64,000 bases of DNA from Saccharopolyspora kobensis (GTDB taxonomy: Bacteria; Actinomycetota; Actinomycetes; Mycobacteriales; Pseudonocardiaceae): positions 655,404-719,403 of the forward strand of contig NZ_FNVB01000003.1 in assembly GCF_900108315.1 (NCBI RefSeq), written 5' to 3'. Positions 1 through 8,906 of the stretch are shown here, piece after piece. Made by a program: the position numbers and the translations under genes. Positions within the stretch are counted from its first letter, which is position 1. Every line of letters begins with the position of its first letter. The notes below the pieces were generated by a model. The model was given only the letters and a program-made list of their open reading frames with translations. It was not told where the DNA came from and did no database searches.

Positions 1-356
1 AGGAGCTCGCCGCCGCCGGCGCGACCCCGCAGCGCTGCCTGTGGGCTTCGACCTCGACGAAGAACCCGCAGTACCGCGATGTGCGCTACGTCGAGGAGCT
101 CATCGGGCCGCAGACCGTGAACACGATGACGCGGGAGACGCTGGACGACTTCCAGGACCACGGCCACGTCGCGGACACCCTGGAGCAGGGCGTGGACGAG
201 GCGCGCGGCCGTCTCGACCGGTTCGCCGCCGTCGGCGTCGACTACGACGACGTCACCGCGGTGCTGGAGCGCGAAGGCGTGGACAAGTTCGCCGCGTCGT
301 TCCAGCAGTTGTTCGACGAGATCACGCACAAGCGCGAGCAGCTGATCCGGAGCTGA
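1..356 (+). CDS. tal: Transaldolase, C-terminal part (5' end outside window)
   Basis: The reading frame is open from base 3 and ends at TGA 354-356, giving the last 117 residues. The peptide holds the transaldolase signature around STKNP (about residues 17-21 of the visible part), followed by GPQTVNTM and the FQDHG stretch, as in actinobacterial Tal proteins of about 370 residues. Transaldolase moves a dihydroxyacetone unit between sugar phosphates in the non-oxidative pentose phosphate pathway, in the cytoplasm. The Schiff-base lysine lies upstream of or near the visible part and cannot be judged. The next gene is convergent, 44 bp away. Family identity is clear; only the missing start limits the call. 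Confidence 0.93.
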   Translation, partial: ELAAAGATPQRCLWASTSTKNPQYRDVRYVEELIGPQTVNTMTRETLDDFQDHGHVADTLEQGVDEARGRLDRFAAVGVDYDDVTAVLEREGVDKFAASFQQLFDEITHKREQLIRS

Positions 357-400
357 CCGCGTTCGGTGGCGATCGCCCGTCGCGGGGAGCCGGAACCCGG

Positions 401-1413
401 TCAGCTCGACCGGGAAGGTTCCTCGCGCGGCGAGCCGCCGATCTCGCCCGGCCGCACGGGCTGCAGCGGCAGTTCCCTGATGTGGTCGAGCTTCGTCTGC
501 AGGTAGTGCAGCATGATCCCTTCTCGCAGGGCCCACGGGCAGATCTCGACCGACGTGGTGTTGAGGGCCTTCATCGTCGCCTTGACGACGAGCGCGCCGG
601 CGAGGACCTGGCGGGCCCGCGCGCGAGAAACGCCTCGCAGCTTCGACCGCTTCGCCGCGCACTTCGCGGCCAGCCTCGGCACCCAGTCCCCGAAGTCCTT
701 GGCCGAGAGCGCTCGCCGGACGAAAGGGCCTTTCCGCTGAGGCGGCGCACCGGCCAGCCGCGCCAGCTGCTTGAAGGTCTTCGAAGTGCCGATCGCCCGC
801 GCGGGCTCGCCCTCCCACCGGATCCGGTCGACGACCTCGCGGAGGGTGTCGCGAATGTGCTTGCGCAGTGCGCTGATCTGCTCTCCGGTGGGCGGATCGT
901 CGGGCAGGAACTCCCGGGTGAGCAGGCCTGCGCCCAGCGGCAGCGAGACCGCCAGCTCCGGCTCGGCGTCGCGGCCGAGCATGATCTCCATCGACCCGCC
1001 GCCGATGTCCACGACGAGCAGCCGCCCCGCGGACCACCCGTACCGGCTGCGCACCGCGAGGTAGGTGAGCCTGGCTTCGTCCTGACCGCTGAGGAACTGC
1101 GGGCGGATCCCGGTCTCCCGCTCCAGCCGGTCCAGGACCTGGTGCCGGTTCGCGGCGTCGCGGATCGCGGAAGTGACGAACGCGAACAGCTGCTCCACCG
1201 AGGACTGCCGGGCCGCCGCGAGCGCTCGGCCGGTGGCCTGCACCACGCGCTCGACGCCCGCGGGCTCTATCGAGCCGTCCGCCGTGAACGACTCGCTCAG
1301 CAGCGTGGGTTCCTTGACCGCGTGGGTGGGCAGCGGAGGCGCGCCGGGATGGAAAGGTCCACGATCTGCAACTGCGCGGAATTGGAACCGATGTCGAGCA
1401 CACCTAATCGCAT
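401..1413 (-). CDS. Ppx/GppA-type exopolyphosphatase, frameshifted near the start
   Basis: Ppx/GppA phosphatases of the actin-like ASKHA fold hydrolyse polyphosphate or pppGpp. The body reads in one frame from about 1350 down to 401 and contains the second phosphate motif (VVDIGGGSMEI), the FVTSAIRDA segment and the C-terminal WALREGI. The expected N terminus, MRLGVLDIGSNSAQLQIVDL, is in a different frame starting at ATG 1413. The two frames meet at 1345-1358, next to an AAA/GG run. The span 401-1413 is one base short of a whole number of codons, so a single-base deletion or sequencing error is the simplest reading. Restored length would be about 337 residues, normal for the actinobacterial family. 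No good start exists within the body frame alone. It lies downstream of the UdgX gene on the same strand. Confidence 0.82.
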
Positions 1414-1517
1414 GCCAGTCACGTACCCCGCGCGCCACTTCCTACACAGCTGCCGGGCGGGCACGCGGATTCGGGAGCGCTCCCCCGGCGCCGGGGTGCG
1501 CTCCCGCATCGCTGCTG

Positions 1518-2159
1518 TCACGCCCGCGCCACGACCTCCAGATCCGCCAGCAATCCCCGGAAGGCCGAGTGCCGGTCCGGTGCGCGCACGACCGAGGACG
1601 GGTGCACGGTGGCCAGCGCCAGGCGGGGCCGCTTCGAGCCGAGCTCGGGCACGTCCGGGAAGTCCAGGAGCACGCCGCGGTCCGCGGTGACGCTGAAACC
1701 GCTCCCCAGCAACGACTTCGCGGCCGTCGCCCCGAGGCAGACCACGATCTCGGGGCGCACGACCTGGAACTCCGCCGTGAGCCACGGGCGGCAAGCGCGG
1801 ATCTCCGCGGCGTTCGGCTTCTGGTGGATGCGGCGCTTCCCCCGCTCCTCCCGCGCGAACTTGAAGTGCTTCACCACGTTGGTCAGGTACGCCGAGCTCC
1901 GGTCGATCCCGGCCTCGCCCAACGCGCGGTCCAGCAGCCGGCCCGCCGGGCCGACGAACGGCTCCCCCTCCCGGTCCTCCCGGTCACCGGGCTGCTCGCC
2001 GATGAACATCAACCGGGCCGGAGCGGGCCCCGCGCCGAACACCGTCTGGCTCGCCGCGCGGTAGAGGTCGCAGCCCCGGCAACTCCTGGACGCCTCCTCC
2101 AGCGCCCGCAGGCCGCCGCTGTCCGGCACGTACGGTGCCGCGCTGGACCCGGTCGCCAT
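1518..2159 (-). CDS. udgX: UdgX-type uracil-DNA glycosylase
   Basis: This 213-aa protein belongs to the UdgX branch of the Fe-S uracil-DNA glycosylases. Motif A is GEQPGDREDREG (54-65) and the diagnostic loop KRRIH lies at 108-112. In characterised mycobacterial UdgX the histidine of this loop becomes covalently linked to the abasic sugar after uracil removal, giving a trapped protein-DNA adduct; here it is His112. Four cysteines (27, 30, 123, 141) fit the 4Fe-4S cluster, and HPSSVVR (186-192) is motif B. ATG 2159 is chosen because a GAGGGG ribosome site precedes it and the length matches the family (about 209 aa); the longer frame would run into the SDR gene. Likely role is base-excision repair in the SOS or dUTP-damage context. 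Confidence 0.93.
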   Translation of the reverse strand: MATGSSAAPYVPDSGGLRALEEASRSCRGCDLYRAASQTVFGAGPAPARLMFIGEQPGDREDREGEPFVGPAGRLLDRALGEAGIDRSSAYLTNVVKHFKFAREERGKRRIHQKPNAAEIRACRPWLTAEFQVVRPEIVVCLGATAAKSLLGSGFSVTADRGVLLDFPDVPELGSKRPRLALATVHPSSVVRAPDRHSAFRGLLADLEVVARA

Positions 2160-2199
2160 CGGTGCGGTTCCCCTCTGCGCGAGGACGAGAGGCGCGGCT

Positions 2200-3057
2200 T
2201 CAGCCGGGGTGGGTCTCACCGCCGACCGGAGCCAGCACTTCGCCGGTGTAGTAGCTCGAGAGCTGCTCGGCCGCGAAGAAGACGTAGGACGGCGCGATCT
2301 CGTCGGGATGGGCCATCCGCCCCATCGGCACGTGCTCGCCGAACCCCTCCACGTGCTCGGCGGGCAGCGTCGACGGGATCAGCGGCGTCCACACCGGACC
2401 GGGCGCCACGCAGTTCACCCGAACGCCCGTCGTGGCCAGCGATTGCGCCAACGACATGGTGAGGACGTGGATCGCTCCCTTGCTCGCGGAGTAGTCGATG
2501 AGCGTCTTGTTCCCCCGCAACCCGTTGACCGAGCCGGTGTTGATGATCGACGAGCCCGCGCCCAGGTGCGGCAGCGCGGCGCGGATCAACCAGAACACGC
2601 TGTAGACGTTGACCTTGAAGGTCCGGTCGAACTGCTCGGTGGTGGTGTCGGTGAAGTCCTTCACCGGCGCCTGGGTTCCCGCGTGGTTGACCAGCACGTC
2701 GAGACCGCCCAGCTCTTCGACCGTCTCGCGGACGAGTCGCTCGCACTCCTCCTCGGACGCGAGGTCGAGGCGGTGCAGGGCGCAGCGCCTCCCCTCGGCG
2801 CGCACGAGCTCGGCGGTCTTCTCGGCGTCCTCGTCCTCCATGGCGGCGAGGTAGGCGATCGACACGTCCGCGCCTTCCTTGGCGAACGCCACCGAAACGG
2901 CGCGGCCGATCCCGGAGTCCCCGCCGGTGACCAGCGCACGCTTCCCCGCCAGCAGGCCCCTGCCCTGGTAGCCCTCCATCCGGTCTTCCGGAACGGGTTC
3001 CATCGGGGAAGTCGCGCCCGGGTACTGCTGCTGCTGCTGTCCCGCCACTCCGGACAT
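2200..3057 (-). CDS. Short-chain dehydrogenase, YhdG/general-stress type
   Basis: A 285-aa classical SDR with an extra N-terminal tail that includes a run of five glutamines. The NAD(P)-binding motif TGGDSGIG is at 44-51, NHAG at about 124-127 and the catalytic Ser176, Tyr189 and Lys193 (YSASK) are intact. The N-terminal extension and the GRGLLAGKRALVTGGDSGIG start are typical of the stress-linked SDRs of the Bacillus YdaD/YhxC group; substrate is unknown for these. It is 40 bp upstream of the UdgX gene on the same strand, so the two may be co-transcribed. Divergent from the ThDP enzyme, leaving a 169-bp shared promoter region. Confidence 0.88.
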   Translation of the reverse strand: MSGVAGQQQQQYPGATSPMEPVPEDRMEGYQGRGLLAGKRALVTGGDSGIGRAVSVAFAKEGADVSIAYLAAMEDEDAEKTAELVRAEGRRCALHRLDLASEEECERLVRETVEELGGLDVLVNHAGTQAPVKDFTDTTTEQFDRTFKVNVYSVFWLIRAALPHLGAGSSIINTGSVNGLRGNKTLIDYSASKGAIHVLTMSLAQSLATTGVRVNCVAPGPVWTPLIPSTLPAEHVEGFGEHVPMGRMAHPDEIAPSYVFFAAEQLSSYYTGEVLAPVGGETHPG

Positions 3058-3226
3058 GAACGCCTCCGATTCGGTGCCGGCTCGATGCTTCGCGGCTCCT
3101 GGTTAGCCGCTGGGCCCGGTGGTCAAACGCCGCGTCGTGCGGCCTTCGCCGCGGGATCCGAATGGCCGGCCGGGCTTCTGGGTATGGCCGGGTGAGGTCG
3201 CGTCACGGAGATGAGGAGGTACGACG

Positions 3227-5023
3227 GTGGCGGAACTGGTTGCGGACTTCCTCCTGCGCCGACTGAGGGAGTGGGGCGTGGAACACGTCTTCTCCTACGC
3301 CGGCGACGGGATCAACGGCTTGCTCGCCGCGTGGGAGCGCGCCGGGAACGAGCCCCGGTTCGTGCAGTCCCGGCACGAGGAGCTCGCCGCCTTCGAAGCC
3401 GTGGGCTACGCGAAGTTCTCCGGGCGGGTGGGCGTGTGCGCGGCGACTTCCGGCCCGGGGGCGATCCACCTGCTCAACGGTCTCTACGACGCCAAGCTCG
3501 ACCGGGTTCCGGTGGTCGCGCTGATCGGGCAGACCGCCCGGTCCGCGATGGGCGGCTCCTACCAGCAGGAAGTCGACCTGATGTCGCTGTACAAGGACGT
3601 CGCCTCCGAGTACCTGGAGATGGTCACCGTCCCGGAGCAGCTGCCGAACGTGCTGGACAGGGCGATGCGCACCGCCCAGACGCGGCGGACGGTCACCGCC
3701 GTCATCGTGCCGGGGGACGTGCAGACGCTGCCGTACTCGCCGCCGCAGCACGAGTTCAAGATGGTGCCCTCCAGCACCGGGGTCTCCGGGTGTTCGGTGG
3801 TGCCCGACGCGGAGGGGTTGCGCGCCGCCGCCGAGGTGCTCAACTCCGGCGAGCGGGTGGCGATCATGATCGGCCAAGGCGCGCGGGACGCCGCCGAGGA
3901 CGTCGTCGCGGTCGCCGACGAGCTCGGCGCCGGGGTCGCCAAGGCATTGCTGGGCAAGGACGTCCTGCCCGATGACCTGCCGTTCGTCACCGGTGCGGCC
4001 GGCCTGCTCGGGACCAAGCCGTCCTACCAGCTGATGCGCGACTGCGACACGCTGCTGGTGATCGGCTCCAGCTTCCCCTACAGCCAGTTCCTGCCGCAGT
4101 TCGGCCAGGCGCGCGGGGTGCAGATCGACATCGATCCGAACCGCATCGGCATGCGGTACCCGTTCGAGGTCAACCTCGTCGGCGACGCGCAGCACACGCT
4201 GCAGGCCCTGCTGCCGATGCTGCACCGCAAGACCGACCGCGAGTGGCGGGACACCATCGAGCGGAACGTCCGCGACTGGTGGGACGTCATGGAGCGCCGC
4301 GCCCACGTCGACGCGGAGCCGCTGAACCCGGAGCGGGTCTTCCACGAGCTCTCCCCGCAGCTGCCCGACGACGTCATCCTGACCTCCGACTCCGGTTCGG
4401 CGGCCAACTGGTACGCGCGGCACCTCAAGATCCGGCGCGGCATGCGGGCCTCGCTGTCGGGCACGCTCGCGACGATGGGGCCCGGTGCGCCGTACGCCAC
4501 CGGGGCCAAGTTCGCCCACCCCGACCGGCCCGTGATCGCGCTCGTCGGTGATGGCGCGATGCAGATGAACGGCCTCAACGAGCTGATCACCATCGCGCAC
4601 TACTGGCGGGAGTGGTCCGATCCGCGGGTGATCATCGCGGTGCTCAACAACGGCGACCTCAACCAGGTCACCTGGGAGCTGCGCGCGATGAGCGGCGCTC
4701 CGCAGTTCATCCCGTCCCAGCGGCTTCCGGACGTCGGCTACGCCGCGGTGGCCGAGCAGTTCGGCCTGCGCGGCAGCAGGATCGACGCGCCGGACCAGGT
4801 CGCGGGCGCCTGGCGGCAGGCGCTGGCCGGCGACCGGCCCTGCGTGCTGGAGTTCGTCACCGATCCGTCCGTGCCACCGATCCCGCCGCGCGCCGACCTC
4901 GACCAGCTGGAGAAGGTCACGAGCTCGCTGCTCAAGGGCGATCCGGAAGCCTGGTCGGTGGTCCGCGAGGGCGTGAAGTCCAAGCTCCAGGAGTTCTACC
5001 CGCGGGGCCGTGACCGCGAGTGA
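3227..5023 (+). CDS. ThDP-dependent enzyme, pyruvate oxidase/dehydrogenase (PoxB-like)
   Basis: A 598-aa enzyme with the three-domain arrangement of the pyruvate oxidase and acetolactate synthase superfamily. The ThDP-activating glutamate is in the RHE segment (Glu51). A central Rossmann-like domain follows, and the C-terminal ThDP-Mg site reads GDG at 441-443 and ends in a conserved NN. It most resembles the actinobacterial 'thiamine pyrophosphate-requiring enzyme' group near PoxB, which decarboxylates pyruvate; a quinone-coupled pyruvate dehydrogenase is likely but acetolactate synthase activity cannot be ruled out. GTG 3227 follows a good GAGGAGG ribosome site. Immediately downstream are an enolase-superfamily remnant and a lactate-type FAD/Fe-S dehydrogenase, suggesting a lactate or pyruvate oxidation role. 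Confidence 0.87.
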   Translation: MAELVADFLLRRLREWGVEHVFSYAGDGINGLLAAWERAGNEPRFVQSRHEELAAFEAVGYAKFSGRVGVCAATSGPGAIHLLNGLYDAKLDRVPVVALIGQTARSAMGGSYQQEVDLMSLYKDVASEYLEMVTVPEQLPNVLDRAMRTAQTRRTVTAVIVPGDVQTLPYSPPQHEFKMVPSSTGVSGCSVVPDAEGLRAAAEVLNSGERVAIMIGQGARDAAEDVVAVADELGAGVAKALLGKDVLPDDLPFVTGAAGLLGTKPSYQLMRDCDTLLVIGSSFPYSQFLPQFGQARGVQIDIDPNRIGMRYPFEVNLVGDAQHTLQALLPMLHRKTDREWRDTIERNVRDWWDVMERRAHVDAEPLNPERVFHELSPQLPDDVILTSDSGSAANWYARHLKIRRGMRASLSGTLATMGPGAPYATGAKFAHPDRPVIALVGDGAMQMNGLNELITIAHYWREWSDPRVIIAVLNNGDLNQVTWELRAMSGAPQFIPSQRLPDVGYAAVAEQFGLRGSRIDAPDQVAGAWRQALAGDRPCVLEFVTDPSVPPIPPRADLDQLEKVTSSLLKGDPEAWSVVREGVKSKLQEFYPRGRDRE

Positions 5024-5044
5024 GCCCGCCGGCCACGCGCATCC

Positions 5045-5344
5045 GAGGACTGCGGGATGACCCGCTGCGGCGGGTTCGGCGAATGGCTGCGGGTGGCGGC
5101 GCTGGCCGCCGCGCGCAACCGCGAGATCTCCGGGCACTGCGCCCAGAACCTCAGCGCCCACGTCGCGCTGGCCACTCCCAACGCACGGCACCTGGAGTGG
5201 TTCCACGACCACGACCGCATCGAGTCGATGCTGTTCGACGGAGCTCTCGACCCCAGCGGTGGCGAGGTGCGCGCCGAACTCTCCCGACCAGGTCACGGCA
5301 TGACGCTCAAGGAAGCCGACGCGCACCGCTTCCGGATCAGGTGA
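5045..5344 (+). pseudogene. Enolase-superfamily (mandelate racemase-like) C-terminal remnant
   Basis: The frame opening at ATG 5057 encodes 95 residues matching only the last quarter of a mandelate racemase/muconate lactonizing enzyme: TRCGGFGEWL, an ISGHCAQNL segment, and LEWFHDHDRIESMLFDG near the end. In full-length sugar-acid dehydratases of this family these follow the metal-binding barrel, which is absent here. The preceding codons (…DCG) also fit the family for a few residues, then homology stops at the upstream stop codon. It is wedged between two intact genes, so it is most likely the scar of a deletion. No ribosome site is seen before 5057. Confidence 0.75.
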
Positions 5345-5357
5345 GAGGAGACCGACG

Positions 5358-8213
5358 ATGTCGACGGATCTGCTCGAACGCGATCTGCTCCGCGAGGTCG
5401 ACGGCGAGATCCGCTTCGACGCGGGCGCTCGTGGGGCGTACTCGACGGACGCCTCCAACTACCGCCAGGTCCCGATCGGCGTGGTACTGCCCCGCAACGT
5501 CGAAGCCGGCGCACGAGCGATCGCCGTCTGCCGCGAGCACGACGTGCCCGTGCTCTCCCGCGGCGGCGGCACCAGCCTCGCCGGGCAGGGCACGAACGCG
5601 GCGGTGATCGTCGACTGGAGCAAGTACTGCAACCGGCTGGTGTCGGTCGATCCGCGGCGGAGCACCTGCGTCGTCGAGCCCGGCATCGCGCTGGACGACC
5701 TCAACCGGCAGCTCGCCGAGCACGGGCTGAAGTTCGGCCCGAAACCGGCCACCCACAGCCACTGCACCATCGGCGGGATGATCGGCAACAACTCCTGCGG
5801 CGCCAGCGCGCAGCGCTACGGCAAGACCGCGGACAACGTCTCCCGGCTGGAGATCCTCACCTACGACGGCCGACGAGCCTGGGTGGGGAGGTCGTCCACC
5901 GCGGACGACGAGCTCGGGGATCTGCGGGCGAAGCTGCGGGACATCCGCGATCGCTACGCCGAGGAGATCCGCGAGCGCTTCCCCGACATCCCGCGCCGGA
6001 TCTCCGGCTACAACCTCGACCGCCTGCTCGGCGAGGAGCTCGACCTGGCCGGGCTGGTCGTCGGCAGCGAAGGCACCCTGGCCACCGTGCTGCGCGCCGA
6101 GATCGACCTGGTCCCGGTGGTTCCCGCCACCGCGATGCTCGCACTCGGCTACCCGGACGTCACCGCGGCCGCCGACGCCGTCCCCGACATCGTCGGGCAC
6201 AGCAGCCCGATGCAGGTGGAGGCCATCGACGGCGAGCTGGTCCACTTCATGAAGGAGGAGGGGCAGTTCCTCGACTCGGTCGCCACCCTGCCGGAAGGCG
6301 AGAGCTGGCTGCTCGTCCAGTTCGGCGCCGACACCGGTGAGGAGGCCGATCACCAGCTCCGCTCGCTGCTGCGCGCGCTGGGCAAGTCGGCGTCCGACGA
6401 GGACGTCGCGGTGTCCGAGGAACCCGACCGGCAGCAGCAGATGCTCAAAGCGCGCGAAGCGGGCCTGGGTGTCACGGCGCATCCGCCGGACATGCCCGCG
6501 AGCTGGGAGGGCTGGGAGGATTCGGCCGTCCCACCGCACCGCCTGGGCGACTACCTGCGCGACCTGCTGTCGCTGTTCGCCGACCACGGGTACGAGAAAC
6601 CCGCGCTCTACGGCCACTTCGGGCACGGCTGCGTGCACATCCGGATGCCGTTCCGGCTCAAGTCCGGGCCCGGTGTGCGCGATTTCCGGCAGTTCCTGCA
6701 CAGCGCCGCGGAGCTCGTCACGTCCTACGGCGGATCGCTGTCGGGCGAGCACGGCGACGGCCAGGCGCGGGGCGAACTGCTCCGCTGCATGTTCGGCTCC
6801 GCGATCGTGTCCGCGTTCGAGGAGGTCAAGGCCGCGTTCGATCCCCGTGACCGGATGAACCCCGGCAAGATCGTCCACCCGTACCGGACCGACGAGAACC
6901 TCCGCCTCGGCGCCGACTACCACCCGTCGGCGCCCGCCACCTTCCTCGGCTTCCCGGACGACGGCGGGAGCTTCTCGCAAGCCGCCTCCCGGTGCGTCGG
7001 GATCGGCAACTGCCGCCGGAGCACCGGCGGGGTCATGTGCCCGTCGTACATGGTCACCCGCGAGGAGGAGCACTCCACCCGCGGCCGGGCCCGGTTGCTG
7101 TTCGAGATGCTCCAGGGCCACCCGGACGCGCCCGTGCGAAACGGCTGGCGCTCGACCGCCGTCCGGGACGCGCTCGACCTGTGCCTGGCCTGCAAGGGGT
7201 GCAAGTCCGACTGCCCGGTGGGCGTCGACATGGCGACCTACAAGGCGGAGTTCCTCGCGCACCACTACCGGCACCGGCTCCGGCCCGCCGCGCACTACTC
7301 GCTGGGCTGGCTCCCGATCGTCTCCCGGCTCGCCCAGTCGGCACCGCGACTGGTCAACAGCGCCCTGCGCGCACCTGTGCTCGCGCAGACGGCGAAACGG
7401 CTGGGCGGGATCGCACCGGAGCGCACACCACCGCGTTTCGCCGACGTGAGCTTCCAACGCCTGTGCCGTCGCCGAGCAGCACCGCGACCGGGAGAACCCG
7501 GCGCGGTGGTGCTGTGGCCGGACACCTTCACCAACCACTTCGCCCCGCACATCGGCCGTGCGGCGGTGGACGTCCTGGAGGACGCCGGGCTGCGCGTCGC
7601 GGTGCCCCCGCAACCGCTGTGCTGCGGGCTGACCTGGATGTCGACCGGCCAGCTGGGCATGGCGAAACGCGTCCTGCGGCGAACGCTGCGCGTGCTGCGC
7701 CCCTGGCTGGAAGCGGGCACGCCGATCGTCGGGCTCGAACCCTCGTGCGACGCGGTCTTCCGGTCCGACAGCCGCGAGCTGCTTCCCCACGACGAGGACG
7801 CCCAGCGCCTGCGGGAGCAGTTCGTCACCTTCGCCGAAGCGCTCCGGGACCACGCGGCACCGGGCTGGCAGCCACCGCGGGTCGACAAGCGCGCCGTCGT
7901 GCAGGAGCACTGCCACCAGCACGCCGTCCTCGGCTACGGAGCCGACGTCGAGCTGATGCGCCGGGCCGGTGTCGACGTCGACGTCCTCGACTCGGGATGT
8001 TGCGGACTCGCCGGGAACTTCGGCTTCGAACGCGGCCACTACGACGTGTCCGTCGCCTGCGCCGAACGGGTGCTGCTGCCCGCGCTCCGGGAGGCCGACC
8101 CGAGCACCGCGGTGGTGGCCGATGGTTTCAGCTGCCGCACGCAGATCGAGCACGGCCTCCCGTCCCGGCGTCCCGTCCACCTCGCCGAACTGCTGCGCTC
8201 CGGGATGCGGTGA
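5358..8213 (+). CDS. FAD-binding and 4Fe-4S fusion oxidoreductase (D-lactate/glycolate-type)
   Basis: A 951-aa single-chain fusion of a GlcD-like flavoprotein and a GlcF-like Fe-S protein. The FAD-binding PP-loop LSRGGGTSLAGQG lies at 67-79 with NNSCGASA downstream, and the GlcD C-terminal region includes GEHGDGQARGE. Two cysteine clusters (about 546-560 and 609-620, the latter CxxCxxxCP) bind 4Fe-4S clusters. Two CCG-type motifs (about 754 and 881) are those of heterodisulfide-reductase-like electron-transfer domains. Family members oxidise D-2-hydroxyacids such as D-lactate or 2-hydroxyglutarate at the membrane and pass electrons to quinone. ATG 5358 has a GAGAGGAG site. It follows the ThDP enzyme in the same direction, so lactate to pyruvate to acetate is a plausible shared route. 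Confidence 0.9.
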   Translation: MSTDLLERDLLREVDGEIRFDAGARGAYSTDASNYRQVPIGVVLPRNVEAGARAIAVCREHDVPVLSRGGGTSLAGQGTNAAVIVDWSKYCNRLVSVDPRRSTCVVEPGIALDDLNRQLAEHGLKFGPKPATHSHCTIGGMIGNNSCGASAQRYGKTADNVSRLEILTYDGRRAWVGRSSTADDELGDLRAKLRDIRDRYAEEIRERFPDIPRRISGYNLDRLLGEELDLAGLVVGSEGTLATVLRAEIDLVPVVPATAMLALGYPDVTAAADAVPDIVGHSSPMQVEAIDGELVHFMKEEGQFLDSVATLPEGESWLLVQFGADTGEEADHQLRSLLRALGKSASDEDVAVSEEPDRQQQMLKAREAGLGVTAHPPDMPASWEGWEDSAVPPHRLGDYLRDLLSLFADHGYEKPALYGHFGHGCVHIRMPFRLKSGPGVRDFRQFLHSAAELVTSYGGSLSGEHGDGQARGELLRCMFGSAIVSAFEEVKAAFDPRDRMNPGKIVHPYRTDENLRLGADYHPSAPATFLGFPDDGGSFSQAASRCVGIGNCRRSTGGVMCPSYMVTREEEHSTRGRARLLFEMLQGHPDAPVRNGWRSTAVRDALDLCLACKGCKSDCPVGVDMATYKAEFLAHHYRHRLRPAAHYSLGWLPIVSRLAQSAPRLVNSALRAPVLAQTAKRLGGIAPERTPPRFADVSFQRLCRRRAAPRPGEPGAVVLWPDTFTNHFAPHIGRAAVDVLEDAGLRVAVPPQPLCCGLTWMSTGQLGMAKRVLRRTLRVLRPWLEAGTPIVGLEPSCDAVFRSDSRELLPHDEDAQRLREQFVTFAEALRDHAAPGWQPPRVDKRAVVQEHCHQHAVLGYGADVELMRRAGVDVDVLDSGCCGLAGNFGFERGHYDVSVACAERVLLPALREADPSTAVVADGFSCRTQIEHGLPSRRPVHLAELLRSGMR

Positions 8214-8259
8214 TCAGATCCGGAAGGCATGTGGCGGCGCGGGCGTGCCTGGGGTGGTG

Positions 8260-8904
8260 TCAGCGTTCGAAGAAGGCGGTCGCGGCCTCCTTGAACAGAC
8301 GGCTGGACACCGCGTTGAAGTGGTTGCGGCGTCCGAGGGAGACGAACGGTGCTTCGAAGCCCGCGGCGAGTTCCGGGGCGTCCGCCGCGACGTCGTCCTG
8401 CTCGCCCGCGGCGAAGAGCACCGGAGCCGGTGGCGGGCCTTCCAGCCGGTGGCCCGCCACCTCCTCGATGCACGCGTCCAGGCCGGTCGCCGACAGCGCC
8501 TCCGCCACCCGGCGCATCGAGTCGCGGTCGGCGGCCCGGCCGCCGATGCCGCCGAGGGCGAGCCGCCGGACCCGGCCGGGCGCGAGCTTCGCCAGCTCCC
8601 AGCCGACGAGGCCGCCCATCGAGTAGGCGACCACATCCACAGTGGACAGACCGGCTTCGTCCAGCACGGTGAGCACGTCCCCGGCCAGTGCGCCCGGTGC
8701 GTACCCGGAGGTCGGGCGGTCGCTCTGCCCGTGCCCGCGCAGGTCGACCAGGACGTGACCGCGGTCGGCCAGGGCCCGCACCCAGCCGGTGCGCACCCAG
8801 GTGCTCTCGCCGTCCGAGGCGAAGCCGTGGATCAGCAGCACCGGGGCCGGCCCGGGTGCCGTGGCGTACCAGATCTTCGCGCCATCGCCGGTCGTGGCGA
8901 ACAC
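8260..8904 (-). CDS. Alpha/beta hydrolase, detached E2-like partner of the dehydrogenase operon
   Basis: A 214-aa hydrolase with oxyanion HGF (26-28), nucleophile elbow YSMGG (Ser95) and a C-terminal histidine in RRNHF. GTG 8904 is chosen because GGAGG sits just before it inside the end of the lipoyl gene, whose stop is two bases upstream; the longer frame to 9165 overlaps the lipoyl gene and is not protein-like. In acetoin dehydrogenase complexes the E2 subunit AcoC is a lipoyl domain fused to exactly this type of hydrolase. Here the two are separate, adjacent genes, so I infer a split AcoC-like E2. Substrate is not proven. Confidence 0.85.
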   Translation of the reverse strand: MFATTGDGAKIWYATAPGPAPVLLIHGFASDGESTWVRTGWVRALADRGHVLVDLRGHGQSDRPTSGYAPGALAGDVLTVLDEAGLSTVDVVAYSMGGLVGWELAKLAPGRVRRLALGGIGGRAADRDSMRRVAEALSATGLDACIEEVAGHRLEGPPPAPVLFAAGEQDDVAADAPELAAGFEAPFVSLGRRNHFNAVSSRLFKEAATAFFER

Positions 8905-8906
8905 GG

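Noticed and set aside
41..1690. 549-codon plus-strand frame across transaldolase, Ppx and UdgX genes
   Set aside because: It crosses three recognisable genes in other frames and reads as low-complexity arginine-rich sequence.
3203..8180. Very long open frames on the strand opposite the ThDP and FAD/Fe-S genes (750 and 947 codons)
   Set aside because: They mirror well-supported genes, are rich in Arg/Gly/Val/Gln without family motifs, and are expected in GC-rich antisense frames.
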